Source: Chelativorans xinjiangensis (lineage in GTDB: Bacteria > Pseudomonadota > Alphaproteobacteria > Rhizobiales > Rhizobiaceae). From it: a DNA stretch of 64,000 nt. Shown here in pieces: positions 51,150-59,536 of the stretch (position 1 is its first letter; each line of letters begins with the position of its first letter). Position numbers and translations under genes: made by a program. Where the stretch lies: the NCBI RefSeq assembly GCF_009812055.1, contig NZ_WQNH01000009.1:124001-188000 (forward strand). Reading direction: 5' to 3'. The notes beneath the pieces were generated by a model, which saw nothing but the letters and a program-made list of their open reading frames with translations, made no database searches and was not told where the DNA came from.

Positions 51150-51805
51150 CGACGGAACCGATACGCGCCTTCCTCGTCGATGACCACCCGGTGGTTCTTG
51201 CCGGCGCCCGCGCGCTGATCGAAGCATCAACAGACATCATCTTCGTCGGCGAAGCCCGCACCGGAAAAGAAGCCGTCACGCTGATCGAAGAAATCGAGCC
51301 GGATGTCGTTATCCTGGACGTGTCCCTTCCTGACATCAATGGCCTCGTTCTCGCCGAGCAGCTTCTGAACAATGGCTGCCGGTCGCACATTGTCATGATG
51401 ACCCTGTATGAAGAGCGCACCTATGTCCAGCAGGCGCTTCGTGTTGGCGTGAAGGGTTTTGTTCAGAAACGGTCGGCAGGACAGAACCTCCTCCTTGCAA
51501 TCCGCTCGGCCATGCTGGGCGGGCTGTTCCTCGATCCGCCGACCACATACGAGATGACATCGTCGACGGAGCAGAATTTGGCGCTGTCGAAATCCGGAAA
51601 CAATCTGGGACTTACCGCGCGCGAACAGGAAGTCCTGCGCATGGTGGCGCTAGGATATGCGAACAAGGAGATCGCTTGGCACACGAAGGTCAGCGTCAAG
51701 TCGATAGAGACCTACAAGGCGCGCGCTGCCGAAAAGCTGAAGCTGCACTCTCGGGCGCAGATCGTCCGCTTCGCGATAACGCATGGGTGGATGAACATTA
51801 CTTGA
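51146..51805 (+). CDS. NarL/FixJ-family response regulator
   Basis: Regulator of 219 residues. The receiver domain has the acidic pair VDDHP (12-13), the phospho-acceptor in VVILDVSLPDINGL (about D58), the switch Thr in VMMTLYEE and Lys in GFVQKRSAG. The LuxR-type helix-turn-helix (LTAREQEVLRMVALGYANKEIAWHTKVSVKSIETYKARAAEKL) fills about 160-205. It is translationally coupled to the kinase and followed 85 bases later by a glycosyltransferase. It is the only DNA-binding regulator inside the polysaccharide locus and so the first candidate to act on the recurrent element. Confidence 0.93.
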   Translation: MTTEPIRAFLVDDHPVVLAGARALIEASTDIIFVGEARTGKEAVTLIEEIEPDVVILDVSLPDINGLVLAEQLLNNGCRSHIVMMTLYEERTYVQQALRVGVKGFVQKRSAGQNLLLAIRSAMLGGLFLDPPTTYEMTSSTEQNLALSKSGNNLGLTAREQEVLRMVALGYANKEIAWHTKVSVKSIETYKARAAEKLKLHSRAQIVRFAITHGWMNIT

Positions 51806-51890
51806 GCCGACAGGGTCCAGCGCCGGCAACAGCGGCCTTCAGCTTCTGACTGGCAATCCCGAGGCCGAAGGCGAATAGAATGGGGGCTTC

Positions 51891-53024
51891 GTGAAGATCG
51901 CATTCGTCCTGTCGGGCCTCACCGCCGGCGGAGCAGAAAAGATCGTGAACCTCCTTGCGCACCACCGCAGCGACCAGGGTGATACGGTTTGTGTCCTCGC
52001 CATCAACGCCGCCGACACGCAGTCCTACTTTCCTTACGCACCTCAGATCGGGATCGAAACCTTGCGCGGGCGGCGGACGGGCTCTCTTTCGACGGCAGGG
52101 CTGCAGCTGCTTCGCCTTCGCCGGATGCTCCGGGCCCTCGAACCCGACCTCGTGGTCACGTTCCTGACGAAGGTCAATGCCCTGGTGGGATTGGCCGCTC
52201 TCGGGCTCAAGACACCCGTCATCATGTCTGAACGGAACAATTTCCTCTTTCAAAGGAAGAACCCCTACTGGCGCCTGCTAAGCCCGATCGCCGCACGCAA
52301 AGCCGCCTGCCTTGTCATGCAGACCGAACAGGCTCGCGCGGCCCTTCCCGCAGCACTGCGATCCCGGGCGGTGGTGATACCCAATCCGGTCACCCTCCCG
52401 CACGCAATCGCATCCGTTTCTAACGACAAGATCAGGATCGTGGCGGTGGGACGGCTGGACAAGCAAAAAGGATTTGACCTCCTGCTTCAAGCGTTCCGCC
52501 TGGTAGTGGACGACCTTGCAACCGCTACTTTAACCATCTTCGGCGAAGGACCGGAGCGCGGCGCGCTTAAGCGGCAGGCGCACGAGCTCGGGCTGTTCGA
52601 GCGCGTTAGCATGCCGGGCGTAACGTCCTCCCCGGCCGGGTGGATTTCCAAGGGCGACGTCTTCGTGCTGAGTTCGCGTTTCGAAGGTTTTCCCAACGTT
52701 CTGTTGGAAGCGCTGGCGGGCGGAATGCCCACGATCGCATTCGCCTGCCCGTGGGGGCCATCGGACATTTTGAAGAATGAGGTGGGGCTGCTCGTCCCGC
52801 CAGGCGACGTCGTCCAGCTCGGCGACGCAATACGCCGCCTCGTCGTCGACACAGCCCTCCGGCGCAAACTGGCGGCCGCTGGTCCCGCCATCGCCACGCG
52901 GTATTCCAAGAGCGCCGTGCTGGCACAGTGGGATGCGGTGATTTCTCGGGCAACGCAGCCGCGCCCGGCTACTCCCCTCGCGCCCGGCGCACATACAGCA
53001 CCCCGGTACCGTATCGGTCCGTGA
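51891..53024 (+). CDS. Glycosyltransferase family 4
   Basis: GT-B glycosyltransferase of 377 residues resembling GalNAc-alpha-1,4-transferase and amylovoran-type GT4 enzymes. It begins KIAFVLSGLTAGGAEKIVNLLA, with the GGAE acceptor loop. The middle has MSERNNF near 113. The donor site is IVAVGRLDKQKGFDLLLQAF near 183 and LSSRFEGFPNVLLEALAGGMPTIAF near 255-280. A GTG with GGGGG upstream is the start. Its last 56 bases overlap the convergent membrane glycosyltransferase gene. Confidence 0.9.
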   Translation: MKIAFVLSGLTAGGAEKIVNLLAHHRSDQGDTVCVLAINAADTQSYFPYAPQIGIETLRGRRTGSLSTAGLQLLRLRRMLRALEPDLVVTFLTKVNALVGLAALGLKTPVIMSERNNFLFQRKNPYWRLLSPIAARKAACLVMQTEQARAALPAALRSRAVVIPNPVTLPHAIASVSNDKIRIVAVGRLDKQKGFDLLLQAFRLVVDDLATATLTIFGEGPERGALKRQAHELGLFERVSMPGVTSSPAGWISKGDVFVLSSRFEGFPNVLLEALAGGMPTIAFACPWGPSDILKNEVGLLVPPGDVVQLGDAIRRLVVDTALRRKLAAAGPAIATRYSKSAVLAQWDAVISRATQPRPATPLAPGAHTAPRYRIGP

Positions 53025-54567
53025 TGCCGATATTCTCGACCGGGACATATCCATTGCGCTCGGCATAGGCCAGCAGCGGCGCCTCGAGACCGGCATCGAA
53101 GCCTAGAAGCAGAGCCGCCGGCGGGTCGGCATCGAGAAGCTGCCCGACCTTCGTGGGCGAGGTCATACGATAAAACCGGGCCAGTTGGGGCGGGGTGATG
53201 TCGGCAATGCGATAGGCGAACAGGCCGGTCGCCAGTTCAGGATAGACGTCAAGACCGCCTTCCAGCGGATAAACAGGCACCAAGGTGGCCACCTTCCCCT
53301 CGACGCCGGCTTCGGCAAGACGCTGCGCGATGGCCACACCGCCGTCATGCACCCGGCTTACGAGCCAGCGTTGCGGATGAATGGCCGTACCCATGTACTG
53401 GGAAAGCCGCGGAACCCCGAGCGCCAGCACGACGATCGTCGCGGCGAGGATTGTCGGCAACACCTGTTTGCGTGCATCAGGATCGAGCCCGGCAAACAGC
53501 ACCGCCAACGTCAACGGCAGGCATACGAGTGGCGGCGCGAAATATTGCGGAAACGCGGGCGTAGGCACGAAGCTCAGGAAACCGCTGAACGCAAGCGCGG
53601 CAAAAATGACAATGAGGGAGCCGAAAGGCAGCCGCCAGGCAGGCTGCCCAAGTGCTAGCCGCCATTGCACGCCGGCAATGGCCATGGTCATGGCAACCAC
53701 CAGTGAGACCGCAACCGCGCTGGTCAACCAGATATCGTAGGCAAGCAGGAATTTCTCCGCCAACGATACTGCAGCACCTTCTCCTCCACCCTGCCAATAG
53801 CGGACGTGCGGCCCCGTGTGATAGCCCACGACATGCGCAAGGAAGCGTGCCGGGTCGACGACAAGATAGAACAGAATGGGCAGACCGCCGACCAACCCAC
53901 CGACGGCCAAAGGCAGGACGACGCGCTTGACGCGTTCCCGGAAACGCAATGAGAACGGGAGGAAGAAGGCCGCGATGGCGATTGGGGGGACGAACGCCAC
54001 CGCGCTGATTTTCAACACCGCCGCAGCCGACAGGCAAAGTCCCGCCAAGCCGATCACAACAGGCTGTCCACGACCGCGATGCACCCCCAGTATGAAGAGG
54101 CCGATGCCCAGGAACGAGAATGGCAGTGGCAGCAGATTATTCGTTGCTGTCATTCCAGTCTCGGTAAGGAATAGTGAGTTGAGAAGCGAGAGAATGACGA
54201 TGCACCAGCTGACCAAGCGCGAGCGCGTCAAGGCAAAGCTGACGAATCCGATCGCCGCGGCAAAGATGAGCCACCCGACCAAAACACCGAGGCGGCCATT
54301 GAGCAGCAGGTAGTCGGATCCGGTGAGCTGTCGAACGGCATAGAACCACCAGGCAGACCCCGGGACGTGATTGTAGAAGAAATCCTCATAAAGCCTGTTC
54401 TCGTCCAGCAGACGCATGGGCGGAACGTAAAGCCCTTCATCGCGCCGCAACTCATAGTTCATGATCCGCACGGCAAGAGAGACGACCAGATAAGCCGAAA
54501 TGACAGCCATCGCGCCGGTGAGCAACGTGGATCTTGTCTCGTCTTTGTGTTCGACCAACTTGTGCAT
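52969..54567 (-). CDS. GT39/ArnT-like polytopic membrane glycosyltransferase
   Basis: Integral membrane protein of 532 residues with about eleven hydrophobic segments. The first periplasmic loop carries YELRRDEGLYVPPMRLL (about 38-54), the Asp-Glu motif of the GT-C superfamily (PMT/ArnT type). The C-terminal about 120 residues are soluble and periplasmic. Such enzymes transfer a sugar from a polyprenyl-phosphate carrier in the periplasm. It may use the lipid-linked sugar made by the GT2 at 60544 with GtrA. It converges on and overlaps the GT4 gene; a copy of the recurrent element lies 160 bases upstream. Confidence 0.82.
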   Translation of the reverse strand: MHKLVEHKDETRSTLLTGAMAVISAYLVVSLAVRIMNYELRRDEGLYVPPMRLLDENRLYEDFFYNHVPGSAWWFYAVRQLTGSDYLLLNGRLGVLVGWLIFAAAIGFVSFALTRSRLVSWCIVILSLLNSLFLTETGMTATNNLLPLPFSFLGIGLFILGVHRGRGQPVVIGLAGLCLSAAAVLKISAVAFVPPIAIAAFFLPFSLRFRERVKRVVLPLAVGGLVGGLPILFYLVVDPARFLAHVVGYHTGPHVRYWQGGGEGAAVSLAEKFLLAYDIWLTSAVAVSLVVAMTMAIAGVQWRLALGQPAWRLPFGSLIVIFAALAFSGFLSFVPTPAFPQYFAPPLVCLPLTLAVLFAGLDPDARKQVLPTILAATIVVLALGVPRLSQYMGTAIHPQRWLVSRVHDGGVAIAQRLAEAGVEGKVATLVPVYPLEGGLDVYPELATGLFAYRIADITPPQLARFYRMTSPTKVGQLLDADPPAALLLGFDAGLEAPLLAYAERNGYVPVENIGITDRYGTGVLYVRRARGE

Positions 54568-54726
54568 GGTGATTCCTCAAGACCCGCGCGTCCCGGCGGG
54601 GACGGCACCTGCACTAGGGGCGGTCCGGCCGGCCAGCATCACGAGCCCCCTTTTGGAGCCGGCGCAGCCGATGATCGAGGACCGGTCCCACCAACAAACA
54701 ATCCCGCCTCCCGAGTAGCCATAAGG

Positions 54727-54741
54727 TGTCAGAAAAACCAG
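54727..54741 (-). repeat. Partial copy of the recurrent element (copy I)
   Basis: Minus strand reads CTGGTTTTTCTGACA, keeping the T/A-rich run and CTGACA but not GGAGG. It lies 160 bases upstream of the GT39-like gene, pointing at it. Confidence 0.4.
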
Positions 54742-54765
54742 TCAGCGCTAACCCTGACAACTGAA

Positions 54766-54783
54766 GAGGGCTTTACCTGACAG
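54766..54783 (+). repeat. Recurrent polysaccharide-locus element, copy G
   Basis: Plus strand reads GAGGGCTTTACCTGACAG, closest to copy A (GCAGGGCTTTAACTGACA). It lies 265 bases upstream of rfbF and points at it. A second CCCTGACA lies at 54752-54759. Confidence 0.65.
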
Positions 54784-55047
54784 CCGCATTTCTTGCGGAC
54801 TTTCATGACATGCATTAGAGTTATGTTCCATAAGGAATGGAATAGACTTATTTTTTTCAAATCATTGTTGAGTATTGAAAGAAGAATAATATCACTTTTT
54901 ACTATGGAATTCTACAGAATTTGTGAAATGCGCTTGGGAAAATGGAAATACTGAAGCAATCACGCCTGTATTAGGCACGCTCTCCCGAGTAGGGCAACCC
55001 GAGTTGGTGCCTGAACTTCAGCTCAGGCAAACACGCGCGAGGCCGTT

Positions 55048-55890
55048 ATGAAAGTGGTACTTCTCGCAGGAGGTCTCGGCTCTCGACTAGCCGAGGAGAC
55101 GCAACGGATCCCGAAACCGATGGTGGAGGTCGGGGGCCGCCCGATCATTCTGCATGTCATGGACATATACAGCCAATGGGGCTTTCGCGACTTCATTGTC
55201 GCAGGCGGCTACAAATGCATGCTGATCAAGAGCTTCTTTCATAATTTCCACCTTTCCACCGCCGATTTCACGGTGGCGCTCGGAAACGGCTCGATGATCC
55301 TGCGGCCGAATCGGCCGCTGGATTGGAACGTCTCGGTTGTTGATACGGGCGTGCCGACGATGACCGGCGGCCGCTTGTTGAACCTGCGCAGCTGGCTCGA
55401 CCGCGACACCTTCATGGTCACCTATTCCGATGGCCTGGGCAACATTGACCTCGAAGCGCTTCTGAATTTCCACCGTTCGCACGGTCGACTGGCGACGGTG
55501 ACGGCTGTTCAACCACCCGCGCGCTTCGGAAATCTGGAAATCGAGGGCGAACAGGTCGTCCAATTCACTGAGAAAGTCCGCAAGCATGAGACCTGGATCA
55601 ATGGCGGCTTCTTCGTCTTCGAGCCCGGCGTTCTCGATTACATCCCGGGCCCGAGCGAACCGCTCGAGAAGTCACCGTTGACGAATCTGGCCTTGGACGG
55701 CGAGCTCTTTGCCTACAAGCACAGGGGCTTCTGGCATCCGATGGACACCGTTCGCGACCGCGACGTCCTCGATGGCCTGTGCGAAACCGGCGAGCCTCCA
55801 TGGCTGCAGTTCGAGCAAGACGATGTCTCGCATGTGAGCTCTTCCGCTCCGCAATTCGAGATTGCAGGCGATGAACGCACCTCTGGATGA
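55048..55890 (+). CDS. rfbF: Glucose-1-phosphate cytidylyltransferase
   Basis: Cytoplasmic enzyme of 280 residues making CDP-glucose from CTP and glucose-1-phosphate. The nucleotidyltransferase signature is KVVLLAGGLGSRLAEETQRIPKPMVEVGGRPI at residues 2-33. The RfbF-specific region IVAGGYKCMLIKSFFHNF is near 51, VTYSDGLGN near 130 and ETWINGGFFVFEP near 180. It is the first gene of a seven-gene plus-strand operon and sets the CDP-sugar branch. Its stop lies 20 bases inside the next gene. The upstream region has element copy G and an AT-rich stretch. Confidence 0.95.
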   Translation: MKVVLLAGGLGSRLAEETQRIPKPMVEVGGRPIILHVMDIYSQWGFRDFIVAGGYKCMLIKSFFHNFHLSTADFTVALGNGSMILRPNRPLDWNVSVVDTGVPTMTGGRLLNLRSWLDRDTFMVTYSDGLGNIDLEALLNFHRSHGRLATVTAVQPPARFGNLEIEGEQVVQFTEKVRKHETWINGGFFVFEPGVLDYIPGPSEPLEKSPLTNLALDGELFAYKHRGFWHPMDTVRDRDVLDGLCETGEPPWLQFEQDDVSHVSSSAPQFEIAGDERTSG

Positions 55891-57019
55891 AACCTGCCTT
55901 GCGCAGGCATTCCGTGGCCGCCGCGTCCTCGTCACCGGTCACACCGGCTTCAAGGGCGGATGGCTGTCCCTTTGGCTAAGCCGCCTCGGTGCCACTGTGG
56001 TGGGGGTCTCACTGCCGCCGGCGAGGCCATCCTTCTGCACGGCGGTCGCAATCGAGGACCTCGTTGACAGCCGCATCGGTGATATCCGTACAGAAAGCGG
56101 CTTACGCGAGGCGATCGGCGGGCTTGATTTCGACCTTGTCATTCACTTGGCGGCACAGGCGATCGTTCGTACGTCCTACGAGGCGCCCGTCGATACCTAT
56201 TTGACCAATGCCGTGGGAACGGCGGTGGTCCTGGAATCAGCGCGCCGGATGCCGTCGCTGCGAGGCGTAATCGTCGTCACGAGCGACAAGTGCTATGAAA
56301 ACCGGGAATGGACATGGCCTTACCGCGAGAACGATCCTATGGGCGGTCGGGACCCTTACAGCTCTTCGAAGGGCTGTGCAGAGCTTATTGCGGCGGCCTA
56401 CCGCGCCTCTTTCTTCAACAATATCGGCGGTCCACAGCTTGCGACAGCGCGCGCGGGCAATGTGATCGGCGGGGGGGATTGGGGGGCCGACCGGCTGGTT
56501 GCCGACCTCGCTCGCTCGGCAAGCACCGGCATACCCACGCGTATTCGCAATCCAGCCAATGTACGGCCCTGGCAACATGTGCTCGAGCCGATCCGCGGCT
56601 ATCTGATGCTCGGCGCCCGCCTCCTCTATGACGGTCACCGCGTCGCGGACGCGTGGAACTTCGGGCCCGGCGCAGATGCCGACGTCAATGTCGGTACGCT
56701 CGCCAGCCTGGTCGTCTCGAAATGGCGGGGAGAGTGCCCCGACTATGTGGTGGACCGTCAAGAAGACGAACCGCCGGAATCGGTCGTACTGCGGCTGGAC
56801 AGCACGAAAGCGCGCGTTGGTCTTGGCTGGAAGCCCTTGTTGCGCCTCGAAGACGCGGTCGCGATGACGGTCGAATGGTATCGCACATATAACCAGGAAC
56901 CGTCTCGGATACGAGCGTTCTCACATCAACAGATCAGCGACTATGCCGGGCGTTGGACCATGGCCGACGAAGGACAGCCCGCGCCTGGCGAGCGTAAGGA
57001 GGTCGCCACATGCGCGTGA
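55871..57019 (+). CDS. rfbG: CDP-glucose 4,6-dehydratase
   Basis: Extended SDR of 382 residues converting CDP-glucose to CDP-4-keto-6-deoxyglucose. The NAD site is VLVTGHTGFKGGWLSLWL at about 18-35. The catalytic region has VVTSDKCYEN and DPYSSSKGCAE (YxxxK intact, about 155). GDWGADRLV is also family-typical. The ATG at 55871 is used; a TTG nine bases earlier is possible. It overlaps rfbF by 20 bases and the next gene by 10, so translation is coupled throughout. Confidence 0.94.
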   Translation: MNAPLDETCLAQAFRGRRVLVTGHTGFKGGWLSLWLSRLGATVVGVSLPPARPSFCTAVAIEDLVDSRIGDIRTESGLREAIGGLDFDLVIHLAAQAIVRTSYEAPVDTYLTNAVGTAVVLESARRMPSLRGVIVVTSDKCYENREWTWPYRENDPMGGRDPYSSSKGCAELIAAAYRASFFNNIGGPQLATARAGNVIGGGDWGADRLVADLARSASTGIPTRIRNPANVRPWQHVLEPIRGYLMLGARLLYDGHRVADAWNFGPGADADVNVGTLASLVVSKWRGECPDYVVDRQEDEPPESVVLRLDSTKARVGLGWKPLLRLEDAVAMTVEWYRTYNQEPSRIRAFSHQQISDYAGRWTMADEGQPAPGERKEVATCA

Positions 57020-58254
57020 ATTACGGTCAATCCGTTTACGGTGAGGACGAAATCGCAGCCGTTTTGGGGGTCCTGCGTTCCTCCACACAGATGGGCGAGC
57101 GGGTGCGGCGGATGGAGCAGCGCGTCGCCGCGCTCTTCTCCAAGCGGCACGGCATCATGGTGAACTCGGGATCCTCCGCGAACTACCTGGCGGTCGAACT
57201 GCTCGACCTGCCGCGTGGTGCAGAAGTGATCACCCCTGCCCTCACTTTCGCGACAACCGCCGCTCCGATCGTGCGGAAGGGCCTGACCCCCGTCTTCGTC
57301 GATGCCGCGGAAGGCACTTACAACATCGATGTCACGGCGATCGAGCGTGCCATCTCGCCCAGAACGCGGGCCATGATGATCCCTTCCCTGATTGGAAACC
57401 TGCCGGATTGGGACCGCATCAGCTCCATCGCGAAAGCACATAAGCTCATCGTCATCGAGGACAGCGCAGACACGCTCGGCGCCACGCTCAACGGCATCAG
57501 CACTGGAACCCGCTCTGAGATCAGCACGACCAGTTTCTACGGCTCACACGTGATCACCGCCGCGGGCAACGGCGGAATGCTTTGCGTCAATGACGACGCG
57601 CTTGCCCGCCGCGCACTGCTCCTACGTTCGTGGGGGCGGACCTCCTCGCTCTTCGTTGAATCCGAGACGATCGAGAACCGCTTCAATGTCGTCCTGGATG
57701 ACTTCGAATACGATGCAAAATTCGTCTTCGAAGAAATGGGTTTCAATATCGAACCGTCGGAACTGGGCGCGGCATTCGGACTGGTTCAACTCGACCGGCT
57801 GGAGCAGAACATCGCCGCGCGCGAACGCAATTTCGCGACCCAATACGCCTTCTTCAAGGATTATGAGGACTGGTTCGTGCTTCCGCGGCAGCGATCCGGA
57901 TCGCGCACCGGCTGGCTCGCCTTTCCCCTGACAGTCAGGCGTGAGGCGCCCTTTAGCCGGCGCGAAATGCAGATCTTTCTCGAGCAGAGAAACATTCAGA
58001 CGCGCCCGGTCTTCACCGGAAACATCCTACGTCAACCCGCCATGGCCAATGTCGAACACCGGGCGGAGGCGAGCGGTTATCCGGTGGCCGACGATGTGAT
58101 GCGCGGGGGAATCCTGCTCGCCTGCCATCATGGCCTCACCGCCGATCAGTTGGACTATCTTCATGAATCCTTCCGCGAATTCGCAAAACGCATCTCAACC
58201 GCGCGTCCGGCAACAGGCGTGGACCCTGTTCGCTCGGCTCAAATGGGAGCTTGA
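57010..58254 (+). CDS. PLP-dependent sugar 3-dehydrase, RfbH/ColD-like, without iron-sulfur cysteines
   Basis: DegT-fold protein of 414 residues. The usual PLP lysine is replaced by His in SFYGSHVITAAGNGG (H180), as in RfbH (E1) and ColD, which remove the C3 hydroxyl rather than transaminate. NSGSSANYL near 52 and VIEDSADTLGA near 148 are normal PLP-pocket blocks. The [2Fe-2S] cysteine cluster of E1, expected just after the RxWGR motif, is absent: the segment reads SWGRTSSLFVESETIENRF. The whole protein has only two cysteines. It should therefore work in the ColD manner. The product would be a CDP-3,6-dideoxy-4-keto sugar. Confidence 0.88.
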   Translation: MRVNYGQSVYGEDEIAAVLGVLRSSTQMGERVRRMEQRVAALFSKRHGIMVNSGSSANYLAVELLDLPRGAEVITPALTFATTAAPIVRKGLTPVFVDAAEGTYNIDVTAIERAISPRTRAMMIPSLIGNLPDWDRISSIAKAHKLIVIEDSADTLGATLNGISTGTRSEISTTSFYGSHVITAAGNGGMLCVNDDALARRALLLRSWGRTSSLFVESETIENRFNVVLDDFEYDAKFVFEEMGFNIEPSELGAAFGLVQLDRLEQNIAARERNFATQYAFFKDYEDWFVLPRQRSGSRTGWLAFPLTVRREAPFSRREMQIFLEQRNIQTRPVFTGNILRQPAMANVEHRAEASGYPVADDVMRGGILLACHHGLTADQLDYLHESFREFAKRISTARPATGVDPVRSAQMGA

Positions 58255-58256
58255 CA

Positions 58257-59513
58257 ATGGCTTGCCTCACCCAGTGCCGTGCCTGCCTTGCATCGGAGCC
58301 ATATCTTTTCTTGCCAATGGGCGATCATCCACCGGCCAACGGCTTCGTACGCGCCGAAGACGTCGCGAGAGACTGTCCGGCTTATCCGCTGGATACCCAG
58401 GTGTGCCTGGAGTGCGGGCTGATTCAGGTGGCCGATCAAATCCCCGAAGGGTTTTTCGAGCACTACCTTTACGTACCCTCTAGCGCAACCAGCATGCACG
58501 GTCATTTCGCGGAGCTTGCCGAGATATTGAAGCGGCAAGCCGGCACCGGGTTGATCGTAGATATCGGCTGCAATGACGGTTTGTTGCTTTCCGCCTGCAA
58601 CATACTCGGCAGCACCACCCTTGGCGTGGACCCTGCCGCCAATCTGGCCGAAATCGCCCGGTCGCGCGGTGTCGACGTGGAGGTCGGTTATTTTTCGGCC
58701 GCCGCAGCACAAGGTCTGGCGGACAAGCACGGCCGCGCGAAAGCGATCGTCACGACAAACACCTTCAACCATATCGGCGACGTCCACGATTTCATGAGAG
58801 GGATCGTCCGCTGGCTCGCCGAAGACGGCGTCTTCGTCATCGAGGTTCCTTGGGCAAAGGACCTTCTGGAGAAGAATGAGTTCGACACGATCTATCACGA
58901 GCATGTCTCTGAATTCAGCCTGCTGTCGCTGGTTAAACTCGGCGCGTTCTTCGACCTGACGGTCGTGGACGTCCATCGCCTCGGTGTGCACGGCGGGTCG
59001 ATGCGGGTCTTCCTGAAGCGGAGTGCTGCCGCCACTGCTGTCGAGCCGGTCGTCGCAGAGATGCTGGCCGAGGAACGTGCGGCCGGAATGTGTTCCATGG
59101 CGGCCTATCAGGTTTTTTCCGACCGGATCGAGAGTATCCAGAGCGATCTGACTGCCATGCTGGCAGAGCTCAAGGCTCAGGGGCTACGGATTGCCGGCTA
59201 TGGCGCGCCCGCAAAGGGCAACACCCTTTTGAACTTCTTCAAGATCGGACCCGAGACGCTCGACTATCTCGTCGATCGCAACCCACTCAAGCAGGGGCTT
59301 TATTCTCCTGGAATGAAGATCCCAATCCGCCCGCCCGAGGCGCTGGAAGAGGACAGGCCTGATGTCCTCCTGGTCCTGGCCTGGAATTTCTTCGATGAAA
59401 TCCGTGAGCAGCAGAGCGCGTTCGCGGCAAGCGGCGGACAGTTTCTCGTGCCTTTGCCGAGCCCGGTCCTGATCCCGGACCGCACGAGCATTCGCTCGAT
59501 GCCGGCAGCGTAA
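58257..59513 (+). CDS. Sugar C-methyltransferase (zinc-binding N-terminal domain plus SAM and C-terminal domains)
   Basis: Protein of 418 residues of the TylCIII/TcaB9 class. The zinc domain has CxxC at C7/C10 and CLECG at C50/C53. The SAM domain starts GLIVDIGCNDGLLLSACNIL near 100, with TTNTFNHIGDVHDF near 160. The catalytic-loop-like EVPWAKDLLEKNEFDTIYHEHVSEFSLLSL lies at 195-225, where Tyr-His-Glu-His is the C-methyltransferase hallmark. A C-terminal Rossmann-like domain has AGYGAPAKGNTLLNF. It adds a methyl branch to a keto sugar nucleotide, probably the product of the preceding dehydrase. The ATG follows the dehydrase stop by two bases. Confidence 0.92.
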   Translation: MACLTQCRACLASEPYLFLPMGDHPPANGFVRAEDVARDCPAYPLDTQVCLECGLIQVADQIPEGFFEHYLYVPSSATSMHGHFAELAEILKRQAGTGLIVDIGCNDGLLLSACNILGSTTLGVDPAANLAEIARSRGVDVEVGYFSAAAAQGLADKHGRAKAIVTTNTFNHIGDVHDFMRGIVRWLAEDGVFVIEVPWAKDLLEKNEFDTIYHEHVSEFSLLSLVKLGAFFDLTVVDVHRLGVHGGSMRVFLKRSAAATAVEPVVAEMLAEERAAGMCSMAAYQVFSDRIESIQSDLTAMLAELKAQGLRIAGYGAPAKGNTLLNFFKIGPETLDYLVDRNPLKQGLYSPGMKIPIRPPEALEEDRPDVLLVLAWNFFDEIREQQSAFAASGGQFLVPLPSPVLIPDRTSIRSMPAA

Positions 59514-59536
59514 GCGACTTCGGATGAGGTGAAGGC

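Larger units (their letters stand above)
54568..55047. other. Divergent promoter region with AT-rich block
   Basis: About 480 bases between the GT39-like gene and the CDP-sugar operon. It carries element copies I and G. The stretch 54800-54960 is strikingly AT-rich compared with all neighbours and contains a small palindrome-like CCATAAGGAATGG. It is a likely promoter or H-NS/MucR-like binding zone for the operon starting at 55048. Confidence 0.5.

Noticed and set aside
57010-58254. Reading the RfbH-like gene as a sugar aminotransferase
   Set aside because: The PLP-binding Lys is His (H180), which is the mark of the dehydrase subgroup; transamination would need the Lys.
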